DNA of 64,000 nt from Physcomitrium patens (taxonomy: Eukaryota > Streptophyta > Bryopsida > Funariales > Funariaceae), in the NCBI RefSeq assembly GCF_000002425.4, contig NC_037255.1:11486710-11550709 (forward strand), in the 5' to 3' direction. The notes beneath the pieces are model-generated. The model was not told where the DNA came from. It did no database searches and saw nothing but the letters and a program-made list of their open reading frames with translations. Of the stretch, positions 22,452-33,980 are shown one piece after another (within the stretch, counting starts at the first letter, position 1; each line of letters starts with the position of its first letter). Made by a program: the position numbers and the translations under genes.

Positions 22452-22797
22452 CTTAATTTTTTTAAAATTATAATTTTTCTTTTTATAATTTTTTTATATT
22501 TACTTATAGACCTATTAAAAATATATTTACTAAATTTTAAATTAACTAGATATTTTAATAATTAATTATCTTAAACTTTATTTTTTTCTAAGTTTTTCTA
22601 ACTATCACATTTTTTACTAATAATATCTTTAATTATTTTTATATATTTTAAATATATTTTTATTAATTTTTATTTTAATGTGTAATTTAAATAATTAATT
22701 ATTTATAATATTTATTTTTTAATTTAATTATTTTATTTGATAAAAAAGATAAAAATTAATATATTTTATAGTCCTAAGTTAGTTTTGATATATTATA
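22416..22797. repeat. Long repeat R1, copy 2, right part
   Basis: Continues the R1 alignment after the 1.24-kb insert: AATTTACTTATAGACCTATT, then GTCCTAAGTTAGTTTTGATA and the end TATTATA at 22797. Begins with a (TA)n run, 22416-22448. Confidence 0.55.
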
Positions 22798-22809
22798 TGC
22801 AATTACAAT

Positions 22810-23115
22810 ATGACAACATTCTATAGAACCTCCAAGTCATGTCTAATTCACAAGACACATATCTTGGCTTGCAAGGCAAGTTTTTTAGACATGCGCCACA
22901 TAGTTAGCTTGTTCTACAAGCTATCTATACATATGATATGTTACTAATTTATTGGTAAATGATTTAACTTAACAATCAACTTTAAATATACATAAAGATA
23001 AAACTATGTCTAAAGTAAGGTTTTTTTATAAAATATTATTAAATTAGTCTATTTTTATCTATTTTTATCTATTCATATTATATAAATAATTATTAAATTA
23101 TGTATATCCATGACA
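22810..23115 (-). repeat. Element A 3' LTR, 5' part only
   Basis: Starts (minus strand) TGTCATGGATATACATAAT at 23115 and matches other Ty3 LTRs up to about 22810, in the region of the GACAACATTCTATAGAACCTCC block. The remaining 200 bp (RNA start, U5) are missing; R1 lies beyond. Confidence 0.75.
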
Positions 23116-23964
23116 TTATCTTCCTTCTAGAAACAAGTTCTTCAAAGAGAAGTGATTATATGTTGATGAAGTATAAGATGTAATAAATTATATTTTCCAC
23201 ATATTTTGATCTTTGTCTTTTTTGAAGATAGTTGATAGGTCCCTTCAATCACTAATAATGTCCTATTTCAAAGTAAAAAGACTACCCTGTTATTTGATCA
23301 TTGTTGAGGTCATTGTAACTTCCTTCAAATAAAAAATTTATAATATCATTAGAAATTGTTCTTATCTGTAATATTGAAAAGCTCTTCTATTGTGATAATA
23401 CCAAATGCATTATATCTTGCTATCTATTTAACAAAGAATATGTTATTTTTAAAGATCTTTGTTTCTATTACATTGTCTTAAAGGCTACAACAATTATAAT
23501 GTTTCATTCAATAAATCAACAAAAAATAACTCTTGAATTAAATCTGTTGGCTATTGGTTCTTCATCTTATTAGTAACACTAATATAAAGAAATTAGAATG
23601 AAGGATAGAAGATTGAATGCAATCTTTATTTAACATCTTTTTTTATAATAAAGATTTGCTTGACTCCTTATTTTGATTTTCATCAATGTTGTTGATAAAA
23701 AGCATTGATCTTTTTTATTGCATTTGTAAAATTCTTTGTTGGCTTTCATGTATATTTATTAGTATTATATTTTTACCAATAAAAAATATATTAGAACTTA
23801 CTTTGGCACTACCTTGAGTCTAAGATTTTTTCTACTTCAAACTCTTGATTATTATCCACTTCTATAAAAAATAGTGGTATTTGTCTTTTTCTAGAGATAT
23901 TCATTATCTTATATGGTTTAAAAAGAGACATATAAAATATATGGTAGATCTTCATAGATTCCAA
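23116..23964 (-). pseudogene. Element A integrase end, chromodomain and 3' region
   Basis: Minus-strand residues from 23900: ISRKRQIPLFFIEVDNN, then the chromodomain NNQEFEVEKILDSR through PTKNFTNAIKKINAFYQQ (about 23850-23680). Known: chromodomains of chromoviruses bind histone marks and guide integration to heterochromatin. After stops, the conserved tail frame follows (23565-23410), then a 3' UTR like that of D, including a CAGGGT and GTGGAAAATATAA region. The telomere-like repeat at 23965 interrupts the preceding codons. Confidence 0.7.
23410..23565 (-). pseudogene. Conserved 51-codon tail frame, element A copy
   Basis: Starts ATG (23565) and ends TAA (23410), 156 nt, the same length as the copies in B (49355-49510) and D (38836-38991). 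Residues include MKNQ, PTDLIQELFFVDLLNETL and IDSKI before the stop. Internal stops fall at positions that are Gln, Arg or Trp in a sister copy. In frame with the chromodomain but separated from it by stops. Function unknown; it may be a small separate protein or a C-terminal extension. Confidence 0.55.
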
Positions 23965-25222
23965 TGTTATATTTATGTATTCTTGCTTAAGAATTCATCA
24001 AGCACCTACATGTGGAAGGTTAGTAGGAATACAAGAATAACCCTATTTAGTCTAATAAAATCTTAAATAACCTAAAATAGATCTTAATAATCCTAATCAA
24101 ACTTTAACCAATTTAAAATAAACTTAAAAGAAGTTATAAAAGAAATACAAAGAAGTTCCAAATAAATTCTAAAGAAAAAAATATATTTTTAAAAAAATTA
24201 TATAAAAATAAACTTTTAAAGAAATAATAATAATCTTAAAAAAATATCAAAAATAGAAATTTAAAAAAATAATCTTAAATAAATACTAAAAATAAAAATA
24301 TCAATATAATTATAATTAAAATTCTAATTAAATCTCAACCAAACTTTGATCAAATCTTAGATCAAATTTTAATTAAAATCCTAATTGAATCTTAATCAAG
24401 CCCTGATGAAATCTTAAGAAAATCCTAAATCTTAAATAAGTTCTATATCAAATCTTAAGCAAATTCTAATCCTAATCAAATCCTAAACCAAATCCTAAAG
24501 TAATTTGGAACATCAAAAACTAATGATAAAGTTATTAATATCAATTCAAAATTTGCACACTTTTTAACATCTTAGTCAAAAACAAGCTCAAAAAAGTTGA
24601 AACCAATTACCCATATCAATTGAAAGAAATGCAAGATAATCCAATTACGTATTAGGTAATGTTTTATTCCAATTTAAATGCCAAACTTTTTGTATCAATA
24701 TCTCTTTCTTGAACCATTGAATTACTTCTAAATTTTACCTTAATTTTTGAAAATTGAGTCTAATATTTACATAAAAATATTTTACTTTGATCCAATTAAT
24801 ATATTGCTAGTAATCTTTAAAATATTTACTGACTTTTCAACCTCAATTTTTGAGGCTTCAATCCACAAAAACCTTTATATACTTTGATCTGATTGTTTTA
24901 TTAAATTTAAAATTTGTATACACACTAATAACTAAAATACCAACATACTCCCTAAAATTGATCTATACTAATGCCACAAACTCAAGAGACCTTCAATTTT
25001 GTAAATATAATTAATTACTTATTTCATTTACTTTGATTTGAGGTATTTATACTCCTACAAAACAAATAGAAGTCTCTTCTCTAAAAGATAGTATTAATAC
25101 TAAACCTTTTATTACCTTCTTATCATTTATTTTTATTTTTTTATTACATCTTTCTACTAGGCTTTTTTATAACAATATCTATGTTTTTATTTTTTACCAT
25201 ATAATTGTGTTACTATATGATA
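23965..25222 (+). mobile_element. Telomere-like TG...CA repeat, copy 1 (1258 bp)
   Basis: Starts TGTTATATTTATGTATTCTTG and ends TTACTATATGATA; start and end align with copies at 49514 and 59980. Interior is rich in CCTAAAT, TCTTAAAT and AATCCTAAT words. It splits element A between integrase and chromodomain, which align across the joint. No coding frame. TG...CA ends suggest a solo LTR; about 470 bp shorter than the other copies. Confidence 0.7.
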
Positions 25223-27501
25223 TTAATAGATATAATGAATAAGCAAGTGAATTGATTTATTCACATATAAAAAATAGTCCAAGTCTATAATAATTAAACT
25301 TATTATAGGCAAAAATAGTCTTGATATTACAACAAAGTAACCATACCTTATTGCCAACATAGAATTAAAATTGTTTTTTATAATAGATATCTATGTTGGT
25401 TTTTTGTCATTCTTGAGCTTCCTTTAATTATGCCTTTATTGTTGTATATAACTCAGATAAATAATTTACAAAATCTTTTATTACAAAGTTATCAACTTTT
25501 GAAAAGTTAAAAGCATGAAGTTGTTGATGATAACTATAATTAATAAAGAAAGATATTTATTGAATTGAAAAAAGTATTGTATTATTATAAGTAAATTTTT
25601 TCAATAATAAAATTCCATATAATTTCAATCATATTATTGGTAGTTGATAATACACCTCAAATATTACATCAAAATTTTATTCATCTAGTCCATTTGTCTA
25701 TCAATTTAATGATTGAAAGTCAAAAATAGTTTTATATTTACTTTTAGAATCTTAAAAATAATTATCTAAAATCTTAACAAAAATTGAATGCCTCAATTTG
25801 AGATAATATAATATTTTAAAGTAAAAGCTTAGCTATTTCTTCACTTGTTATAGAATTTTTATATAATATAAAATATACCATCTTGATGAATCAATCTACT
25901 ATCACAAATATAAAATCATAAAAACTTAAAATTTAAAGATAAATGATAAAATCTATAGAAACAAAAGACCATAGTTGTTTTAGAATTGATAATGATTGAA
26001 GAATTCTATAAGGTCAATGATATGGAATTTTTTATTTTAATTAAATATCACATGATTGCACAAAAATATTTGATTTCTTTCAATATTTTATGCAACCTAA
26101 TATTTTTAGATACTATCTCTAATGTCTTGTTGTATCCAAAATATCCTACTGTTAAAAAATAGCAATGAGCTTGAAAAACACATATTTTTACTTTATCATT
26201 TAGAACATATAATTTACTTTTATAATATAGTAGATTATTTTTGAATTTTAACATAGAAGTATTATAAAAATTAAAAAAAAATATTCTTAGTATTATAAAT
26301 AAAAAGATCAAAATATATATTCAATTGAATATGCTTGAAAAATATTAAATCAAATATCAATGTTGATTTCATTTCATGAAGATGAAAATGATTTGGCTTT
26401 AAAAAAATTATCTTTTGTTAATTAAAAGTTACATTTTTTTTCTTCGGATGTAAGATAAGAAATTCTAAAAAAATATTTTAATAAAACTTTTTATTTTTTA
26501 AGTCAATAAATAAACTTAAAATCAAATCTTGATAATGACATACTCTAATGAGCTTGATGATGTTTTAAAATATGTGCTTCCATGAAATACTTAAGGTTCT
26601 TATAATCCAGATGTAAATTGACTTGATTAAAATTGCCTTCTAAATAATGGTGCTATTTTTGAAATAAATTCATAATTGATAAAAATTCTTTATTTTGGAT
26701 TATATAATTTATTTCAATTATTAAAAAGTTTTTGGAATCAAAAGCTATTAAGTGATGTTTGTTATTTATTTCTATTTATGATAATAAAATTTTCAAAACA
26801 AAGTCTTATGTATCCATTTCTATAAAGAATGGCTTGGAAATGTTAATGCAATACAAGATTAGTGAAGAAACAAAAGCTATCTTCAAAGCTTCAAATATTG
26901 CTTTTGCTTCTTGATTCCGCTGAAGTTTGTCTTTACAAATAAAATATGTAAGAAGAAGAACAACTTGAAAAAAGTTTTTAATGAAGATCCAATAATAATT
27001 AATAAATTTTATCAAACATTGAATATTTCTTACTATTTTTGAGATCTTTCAATCTATGATAGTTTGAATTTTCTTAGGATCCATCATAAATTTATCATTT
27101 AAAATGATATATATTAAAAAGTTGACTTGAGTAATATAAAATATATACTTTTTTATCTTGGCATTGAATCTAACATCTTTTAGTTTTGATAAAATACAGC
27201 AAATATAAAGTTTATATTTTTTAATATTCTTAGAATAAATTAAGATTTTATCTAAAAAAAACAATAAAATCATCTAATAACTCTCAAAAGACACCATTCA
27301 TTAGATGTTGAAAAAATATAGTTACATTTGTAAATTCAAATGATATGAAATTATATTCTAAGTATCCATACCTGATTTAAAACAGAGTCTTCTATTCATC
27401 TCATATTTTGATGTATATTAAATTGTATATTCTCCATAGATTTATTTTTGTATAAATCTTGGCTTCATTCAATTGATTAAGAAGTATAGATATGAAAGAT
27501 A
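25223..27501 (-). pseudogene. Element A reverse transcriptase (part), RNase H and integrase
   Basis: RT palm on the minus strand at 27330-27040: FTNVTIFFQHLMNG, then FLDKILIYSKNIKKY, where the catalytic YLDD has become FLDK, then NFLIYIILNDKFMMDPKK. RNase H entry at 27015-26806 (FINYYWIFIKNFFQV, ending IEMDT). Integrase zinc region at 26311-26048 (VGYFGYNKTLEIVSKN). Integrase core 26000-25400 has the typical DFII/VDxFTK-like text with stops. Dead copy; frame changes between the open stretches. Confidence 0.75.
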
Positions 27502-29323
27502 GTAGCAAGGATATAAATTTCAAAAACTAAATAATCAATAGACTCTTGTGTCATTCAAAAGTAATATAAAAATCACTTAAAGATGATATAATATTAAATT
27601 AGAATGGCTATTATCAAAAATAAGTGTGAGGTGCACCAATGGATCTTAATTGATGGATTGATTAAAAATATAGTATTGAGTTATTTAATGAGATAAATAC
27701 TAAGGTTAGAGAGTCTTTTTGATTATTTAAATAGTTATTAGAATTTAAAAGTATTTATAAGTATAAAAGTCTTATTAGAAGAAAAGTTACAAAAATAGAA
27801 TCTTAGTAAGTCTTGAAAGCAATTATCTTAGTTAGTTTAGTATTTTTACTCATTATTGAATATTAATGATTAGTAATTGAGACAAATTTCTATATTGGCC
27901 TCATATCTACATGTATTACTTACAAAAATCCTATCAATGATTAGTTAATAGTTAAAAGAAGCATGAAAAAGAACTTCATATCTTTTAAATTGTGTATGTA
28001 GAAAATAGGATTTTTAGTAGATTTAAATTGATTTTATTACCATAAAAAATCACCAAAATAGAAAAATATAGCTTGATATGGATATTAGTATTATATAAAT
28101 ATTATAGGATTTTTTAGAATTTATTTAGAATTTATTTAGGATTTTTTATGAATTTTAGAGAAAATTTTAAGACCTTGGTAAAATTGAGTTTTACCACCTT
28201 GAGAGCCACTATGAAGAAATGAAACAATATTTGAAGACTATACAAGGTTTCCAGGCTAATTGGGTGTTTTTGAACAGCATAGTGAAGTCAAAAATGCAAA
28301 AAAAGTAGTTCTACTAGTAGAAAATAGGAGGACCAGCAGCTAGTGTAGTCCTTGTAAGAAGAGATGTGCACAATTCCCATATGGATTGTAGCACCTTGGG
28401 TATAGGTAGGAAGATAAGACTAAGGCCTCAAGGCCTCTTTAGGGACCAATATATACTACTTGTGAACCTTGGTGAGTTTCGAACTCTTGATTTCTTAAGC
28501 AAATTATCCTTGAGATAAAAATTATTCACTTAAGTTTTTTATTATTTATATTCTATTTTTAATCTATCATAATTTACTCATAGTAACTTGAAATTACATG
28601 ATTTTTATGTCATTGGAAAGATAAAAAAAATTATCTATATAAAAATATAGTTTTTACTTTTTATTTTTATCTTTTACTAGATGAAAATCCAATGAACACA
28701 CTATGACTAGTTTGTAGTGCACAATTGCTTGATTGCACTTATTTCACTTGTTTGGTATTGTTCTTCATTTGTTCTTGTTTATTTCTACTTCTACTTCTCA
28801 CCACCAATTACAAGCAACTCTTAATTGAGGCCATCTTGTAATTTGGAGTGAGGGAGAAATTTACCCTTACAACAAGAAGACTAGAAAGGCTTGAAATAAG
28901 ACTAAAGATTAAAAAAGCACTGATAAGTATAAAAAAAGCTTCATTCTTGCCTCTATATATACTATATAATTAGGAGCTATGTAGAAATGTTCTATAAGTC
29001 CTTCAAAATATGTCAAATTTATGAGATACATGACCTAACTTGAAAGTTGAGTTTTTATTTTTATTTTTATTTTTTTATATTTTAAAGTAGGCCATATAAT
29101 TAGCTTTCATGACAAGCTACTAACATGTACAATATGTGGAAAATTTATTAGCCAAGTTTCTAATCTATTAATAAAATATAAATGCATATAAACTAAAAGT
29201 TGAGTCTATGAAGCTTCTATAAAGCTTTTCTATAAGATATTATTGAATTTATCTACTTTTATCTACTTCTACCTATTTATATTATTTAATTATTTATTGA
29301 AATAAATATATATATTTGTAACA
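27502..29323 (-). mobile_element. Solo Ty3 LTR inside element A, itself split
   Basis: LTR pieces 27502-27624 and 28872-29323 (minus) together give one LTR of about 575 bp, separated by the 1.24-kb repeat. A RT sequence lies on both sides (GAAGTATAGATATGAAAGATAG left, TATAAAAAGTACC right), matching the continuous text of element F near 58400-58430. Target duplication is plausible (GATAG / TATAA) but decayed. Confidence 0.7.
27620..28876 (+). mobile_element. 1.24-kb TG...CA repeat, copy 2, with target duplication
   Basis: Body 27625-28871 begins TGTGAGGTGCACC and ends CCCTTACA. ATAAG (27620-27624) and ACAAG (28872-28876) flank it; the host LTR elsewhere reads ACAAGAAGACTAG at this point, so ACAAG was duplicated and one copy decayed. 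TG...CA ends and a 5-bp duplication indicate an LTR-type insertion, probably a solo LTR of a family not otherwise seen here. Confidence 0.75.
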
Positions 29324-29464
29324 TATAAAAAGTACCTATTTTTTATGGCAATCTTATTAAATCTTTAAAAATCTATATACATCCATAATGATATATCTTT
29401 TTTCCTCAAAAATAAGATAAGAATTCTTGATAGAGATCTTAAATGGTATATGAAATTTTTGGCT
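29324..29464 (-). pseudogene. Element A reverse transcriptase fragment between insertions
   Basis: 140 bases of RT finger-region sequence. They match F at 58430-58570 (minus) and join 52118 on after element B is taken out. Confidence 0.7.
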
Positions 29465-30004
29465 AGGTACTATAGATATATATATTTATTCTAATAATTA
29501 CCTATATGAATAAATAGAAGTAGGTAAAATTTGATTAATTTCATAATATCTTTTAGAAAAGCTTCTTAAAATCTTTATAGGCATTGTTTTGACTTTACAT
29601 GTATTTGTAGTGAATTGAGAGGCTAAATTATTAGTCAAAAAATTAATTACATATCACACATATTAATAGCTTATGAAACAAGTTAACTATGTGGCTTATA
29701 TATAAATAAGTTATCTTGTAAGTTTAAACATGTACTTAGCAAAATCAATATGTATTGGAGGTCCTATAAAATATTGTCACATACCTCCTAATTAGAAAGT
29801 ATATATGGAAGTAAGAATTAGATTTTCTTCATTCTTATCAATGTCTTTCTAATTATTATTCTTGTTTCAAAACTTTTTAGTTTTTTTTTATTAGTAATAA
29901 ATATTTTAGTTAAATATTATATCATTTTTGAGTGATTATTTAGTCTTTTTAAAAGATACAAGGATATATTAATCATTTAATTTTCAAAGATCCATCTTCT
30001 TAAT
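29465..30004 (+). repeat. Element B 5' LTR
   Basis: Aligns with the family from ACTATAGATATATATATT to TCTTCTTAATG; TATA box and CTTCATTCTTATCAATG near the RNA start. Followed by ATTTGTCAAGAGTGCC, the primer-site region. The first three bases (AGG) look like an insertion. Confidence 0.75.
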
Positions 30005-31993
30005 GATTTGTCAAGAGTGCCAATTCATTGTTTTGTCATGTTTTAGAAATAAGTAGTTGATTCCATTTCTATTGTTGTATTTTAAAGGTTGTGGATTATC
30101 CATCTTTAGATAAATAGTTTAATTTTTTAATCTTGATTTTTTTCTTTAAAAAAATACATTATTTTTCTTTGTTGGAAATTTTCATTTGATATTAGAAATT
30201 ATAGATTATCTTTCTCTTATTTAACTTTTTGAATTCATTTGAGCTGTCTATGGAAGAAAAGATTATAAATATTATTCTTAGCAAAAGTGAAAAAAAAAAT
30301 TTAACTATTACAAATTTTTATAAGCTTATCAATATTCAAAGAGTAGAAATTTCATATATTTTTTATATGAATTATGGAGGTACTATTCCTACACATATAA
30401 AAGAAGTCCAAAATCCATGCTAAGAAATTATGTAGTTGAAGGAAGCAAGTACATGAGTCTCACAATCAAGTTTAGGAAGTCTTGCTTCTATAAGCACAAA
30501 GAAGGCAAAGATTAGTACACTTGAAAATTTTGATGGAATGAAATCAAAATTTCAAGGATTTTTACAACAAATTAAGCTCAATTTAAGATTGTATCCTTTC
30601 CAATACTCCAATGGATTTACTCAAGTTGGATTTGTAGGCACATTTTTTAAAAAAAGTTTTCTTTTTTGATTTGCATCTTTGATAGAAAAAGATTCATGAC
30701 TATTCTATTATTTGAATTCATTATTAAAAATATTTAAGGTTATATTTGAAAAAAATGTTCAAAATAGATAATAAAAATTAAGCTTATATTACTATAATAA
30801 GAATCACATTTAGCCACCACATATGCTATTGAATTCTAAAATCTTACTTATTACATATATTGAAATGACAAAGCCCATATCAATCAATTTTGATATGGAT
30901 TAAAAGATAATATCAAAGATTTATTGTTGATAATGCCAAAAGTAGATTCACTAGAACAACTTATTCTTTAAGCCATTGCATATAACAATCAACTCTTTGA
31001 AAGATGCTAAGAACAAAGATTTGATTAGAGAAGTATAAGTTAAGCTATAGCAATACTTTTAAAATTTTTAAAAGCTTATTTATCTAAACTAAATTCTATA
31101 TAAATTGACATAATATATTTTAAATCTCTTATTAAGCAAAAAAAAATTTATTCATGTCAAAAATATATATACCTATTATATAGAGAATCCAAGCACATTG
31201 CTCAATATTGTCTAAAAAAAACAACATATTATCACAAAATGAAGAGTATGATTGCCAAAAAAGACAATGTGTCAAAAGAATGAGTTTTTTTGAGCTATAA
31301 TAGAGATTATGTGGCTAAAATCTTGCATAACATCTAGTAATGGTCCTATTCTCTTTTCAAATTCGTTACTTTATTTTTTAATAGAAGTTTTTTTAGGACC
31401 AAAAAATCAGAAAGTCTTAGCCTTATTAGATTGAAGAACCTCAACTTGTTTTATAAATAAAAACTTTATCAAAAAATAAGAGATATTGTTAGTTAAGAAA
31501 ATTAAATCCATACATATAGAAATAATAGATGGTCGTTTGTTCTCTTTCAGAAATATTTTATATGAAATTTTTCTTTTAGAAGTAGCAACTAATGATAAAA
31601 TTATTTAGTAAAATTTAATGTGATTATATTTTCTTCTAATCTATTTATTTTAAAATTATTGTGGCTAAAAAAAAAAATTTAAAATAAAGTGGATTTCTTA
31701 TAACCTCTATTTTTTCCATAGTTTAGCCTAAGATTCTATTAGGCAAGTAGAAATCCATAAGACTGATACATCCATACTATAGTAGATACAAAAACTTTCA
31801 TACATATTGCAAAAGAATAATCAATTTTTATAATATATGCTACACCTATTGTTCATAGAAAAAAAGTTTCAAATGGCATTTTAAGCTAATATCAAGATTA
31901 TGAAGATGTTTTTTAAATAAAGAATATAAATATTTTTTTAAAGCATCATCTTTATGATTGTTCCATTGATCTTCAAGAAAGAGTTCAATTACT
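30005..31993 (+). pseudogene. Element B Gag, protease and RT start
   Basis: Gag N-terminal open stretch at 30229 (MNSFELSMEEKIINIILSKS), then TLENFDGMKSKFQGFLQQ near 30520-30565, the capsid region (Retrotrans_gag-like) with stops, and a decayed zinc knuckle near 31170-31220 (YPLYRESKHIAQYC-like, first Cys lost). Protease region near 31425: LALLD, stop, RTSTCFINKNF, where active enzymes have D-S-G. The RT N-terminus near 31960 stops at VQL where element C begins. Known roles: particle shell, RNA binding, polyprotein cleavage. Only the second Gag type of this window (without MAEL start) is present. Confidence 0.7.
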
Positions 31994-32463
31994 TATCACA
32001 GATATATATACTTACTCTAATATTTACCTATATGATTGAGTAGAAGTAGATAAAAGTAGATTTATTTCATAATGTTTTCTAAAAAAGCTTTCTAAAAGCT
32101 TTATAGACGATGTTGTGACTTTTCATATATTTGTAGTTGATTAGAAACTTAGTCAATAAGTTAATCACGTGTTGATAGGTTCCAAAATAAGCTAATTATA
32201 TGGCACATATATAGAAAAAATTTCAGATATGTATCTTATAAAGATAATTATAGAGATTATATATGGAAGCAAGGCTGAAGCCTTCTTCACTCTTATCAAT
32301 ACCTTTTTAGTCTTTAGTCTTATTTCAAGACTTTTCAGTCTTCTTGTCTTTGGTAATATCTATTCTAATTTAATACTATAGCATCTTTAAGTAATTTTTT
32401 AGTCTTTTTAAGTAATACAAGAATATATTGAGGTTTTTTTCTTTAAGATTCATATTCTTGATA
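31994..32463 (+). repeat. Element C 5' LTR (470 bp)
   Basis: Starts TATCACAGATATATATACTT (from TGTCAC...), ends TTCTTGATA. Contains CACTCTTATCAATACC, complementary with two changes to the following internal bases GTTTAATAAGAGT. Confidence 0.8.
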
Positions 32464-33411
32464 GTTTAATAAGAGTATTAATTTATTATTTTTAACTTAT
32501 TTTAAAAATAAATAAATCACTTTAATAAAATTTAAAAATAAATTTATTTTTAAATTATCTATGAAAGAAAAAATTATAGATGCTATTTTTATTAAATTTA
32601 TAAATAGATTTATAACTATTGTAGATCTTTATAAGCTTATCAATACTCTGAGAATCAAAATCTCAAGTATTTTTAATGTAAATCATCGACGTACTATTCC
32701 TATACCTATAGAAAAAGTTTAAAGTCTATATTAAGAAGTTGTGTAGTTGAAGGAAGCAAGTAGATTGACTTCTTAATCAAATCTTAAAATTTTTGCTTCT
32801 ACAAGTATAATAAAGTCAAGGTTTAGTATGCTTGAGAAGTTTGATGGAACAAGATCAAAATTTCAAGGATTTTTGCAATAAGTCAAGCTCTATCTAAGAT
32901 TGCATTTCTTCTAAGATCTTAATGGATTTACTTAAGTTAGATTTATAGACATACTTCTATTTGGAAGTAAATTTTCTTGGTTTATATCTTTGATAGAAAA
33001 AGATTTAAGACTCTTATATAATTTAAATTCATTTTTAGAAGTATTTATGACCACATTTGAAGAAAGTAATTGAAAACAAGTAATAGAGACCAAGTTCTTA
33101 TCTTTATGAAAAAGTTCACGGATAGCCACCATATATGCTATCGAATTTCAAAAGCTTGCTTGTAACATGGAGTAGAATGATAAACTCCTTATTAATCAAT
33201 TTTGATATGGATTGAAGGATAATGTCAAAGATTTATTATGGATCATATCAAAATTAAAATATTTAATATAATTTATTACTTAAGCTATTGTATACAACAA
33301 TTGATTATTTAAAAGACATAAAGAACAAAGAATTAGTTGGAGAGGGATAAGTCAAGTCATGATGGCAGCTCTTAAGTTTTTCAAAACTTTCTTATGAACG
33401 TCGGAGCTGAT
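32464..33411 (+). pseudogene. Element C Gag, N-terminal and capsid part
   Basis: Plus-strand residues: MKEKIIDAIFI near 32560, LEKFDGTRSKFQGFLQ near 32830-32880, then SFSWFISLIEKDLRLL-like text and, near 33160, FQKLACNME. The frame is cut by element D at 33411 within the linker before the zinc knuckle, and resumes at 39782. The stretch 33132-32932 on the other strand is a shadow. Many stops. Confidence 0.7.
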
Positions 33412-33962
33412 TGTCATGGACATATACATTTACTTCAATAATTACTTATATGATTAGATAGAAGTAGGTAAATATAGAATAATTTCATAAAGTCTTTTAG
33501 TAAAGCTTTCTAGAAGCTTCATAGATATAATTTTAACTTTAGATGTGTTTATAGATTGAAAACTTGGCCAACAAATTAATCACGTACTGATAGCTTATAG
33601 AACAAGTTAACTCCACATAATAGCTTGTGGAACAAGCTTACTATATGGTGCATACATAGATAATTTGTCTTATAAGTTAGGCCATGTGGTTAGTAAAGTC
33701 AACATGTTTTGGAGGTCCTATAAGGCATTACTATGTAGCTCTTAGTTAAGAGTATATATAGGAATAAGAGTAAAGCCTTTTTCACTCTTGTCAATGCTGT
33801 TCTAGTCTTTAGTCTTGTTTCAAGACTTTTTAATCTTCTTATTTTTGGCAATAGCAATTCTAGTTAATATTATATTATTTTTTGAGTGACCTTTTAGTTC
33901 TCTTCAGTAACTTAAGAGTGTATCAAGGATTCTCTTTTTTTAAAATTCATGTCCCTAATAGT
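33412..33962 (+). repeat. Element D 5' LTR (551 bp)
   Basis: TGTCATGGACATATACATTT to GTCCCTAATA. TATA box 33753-33760; predicted RNA start near 33782. Contains about 70 bp (around 33605-33680) that the 3' LTR lacks. Confidence 0.85.
33783..33794 (+). promoter_or_regulatory. Self-primer sequence in element D LTR
   Basis: CACTCTTGTCAA, 30 bases after the TATA box start, perfectly complementary over 12 bases to TTGACAAGAGTG at 33965-33976, two bases beyond the LTR end. Position at the RNA 5' end and spacing match the Tf1/sushi self-priming layout. The RNA start is inferred. Confidence 0.6.
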
Positions 33963-33980
33963 TTGACAAGAGTGCTACCA
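33963..33980 (+). promoter_or_regulatory. Element D primer-binding site
   Basis: GTTTGACAAGAGTGCTAC directly after the LTR. The same words recur, more or less decayed, after the LTRs of B (30006), C (32464), F (62341, minus), X (405, minus) and Y (63599). No CCA-complement TGG. Confidence 0.6.

Noticed and set aside
24060-24510. CRISPR-like array
   Set aside because: Short AT-rich words repeat without constant repeat length or unique spacers; eukaryotic setting.
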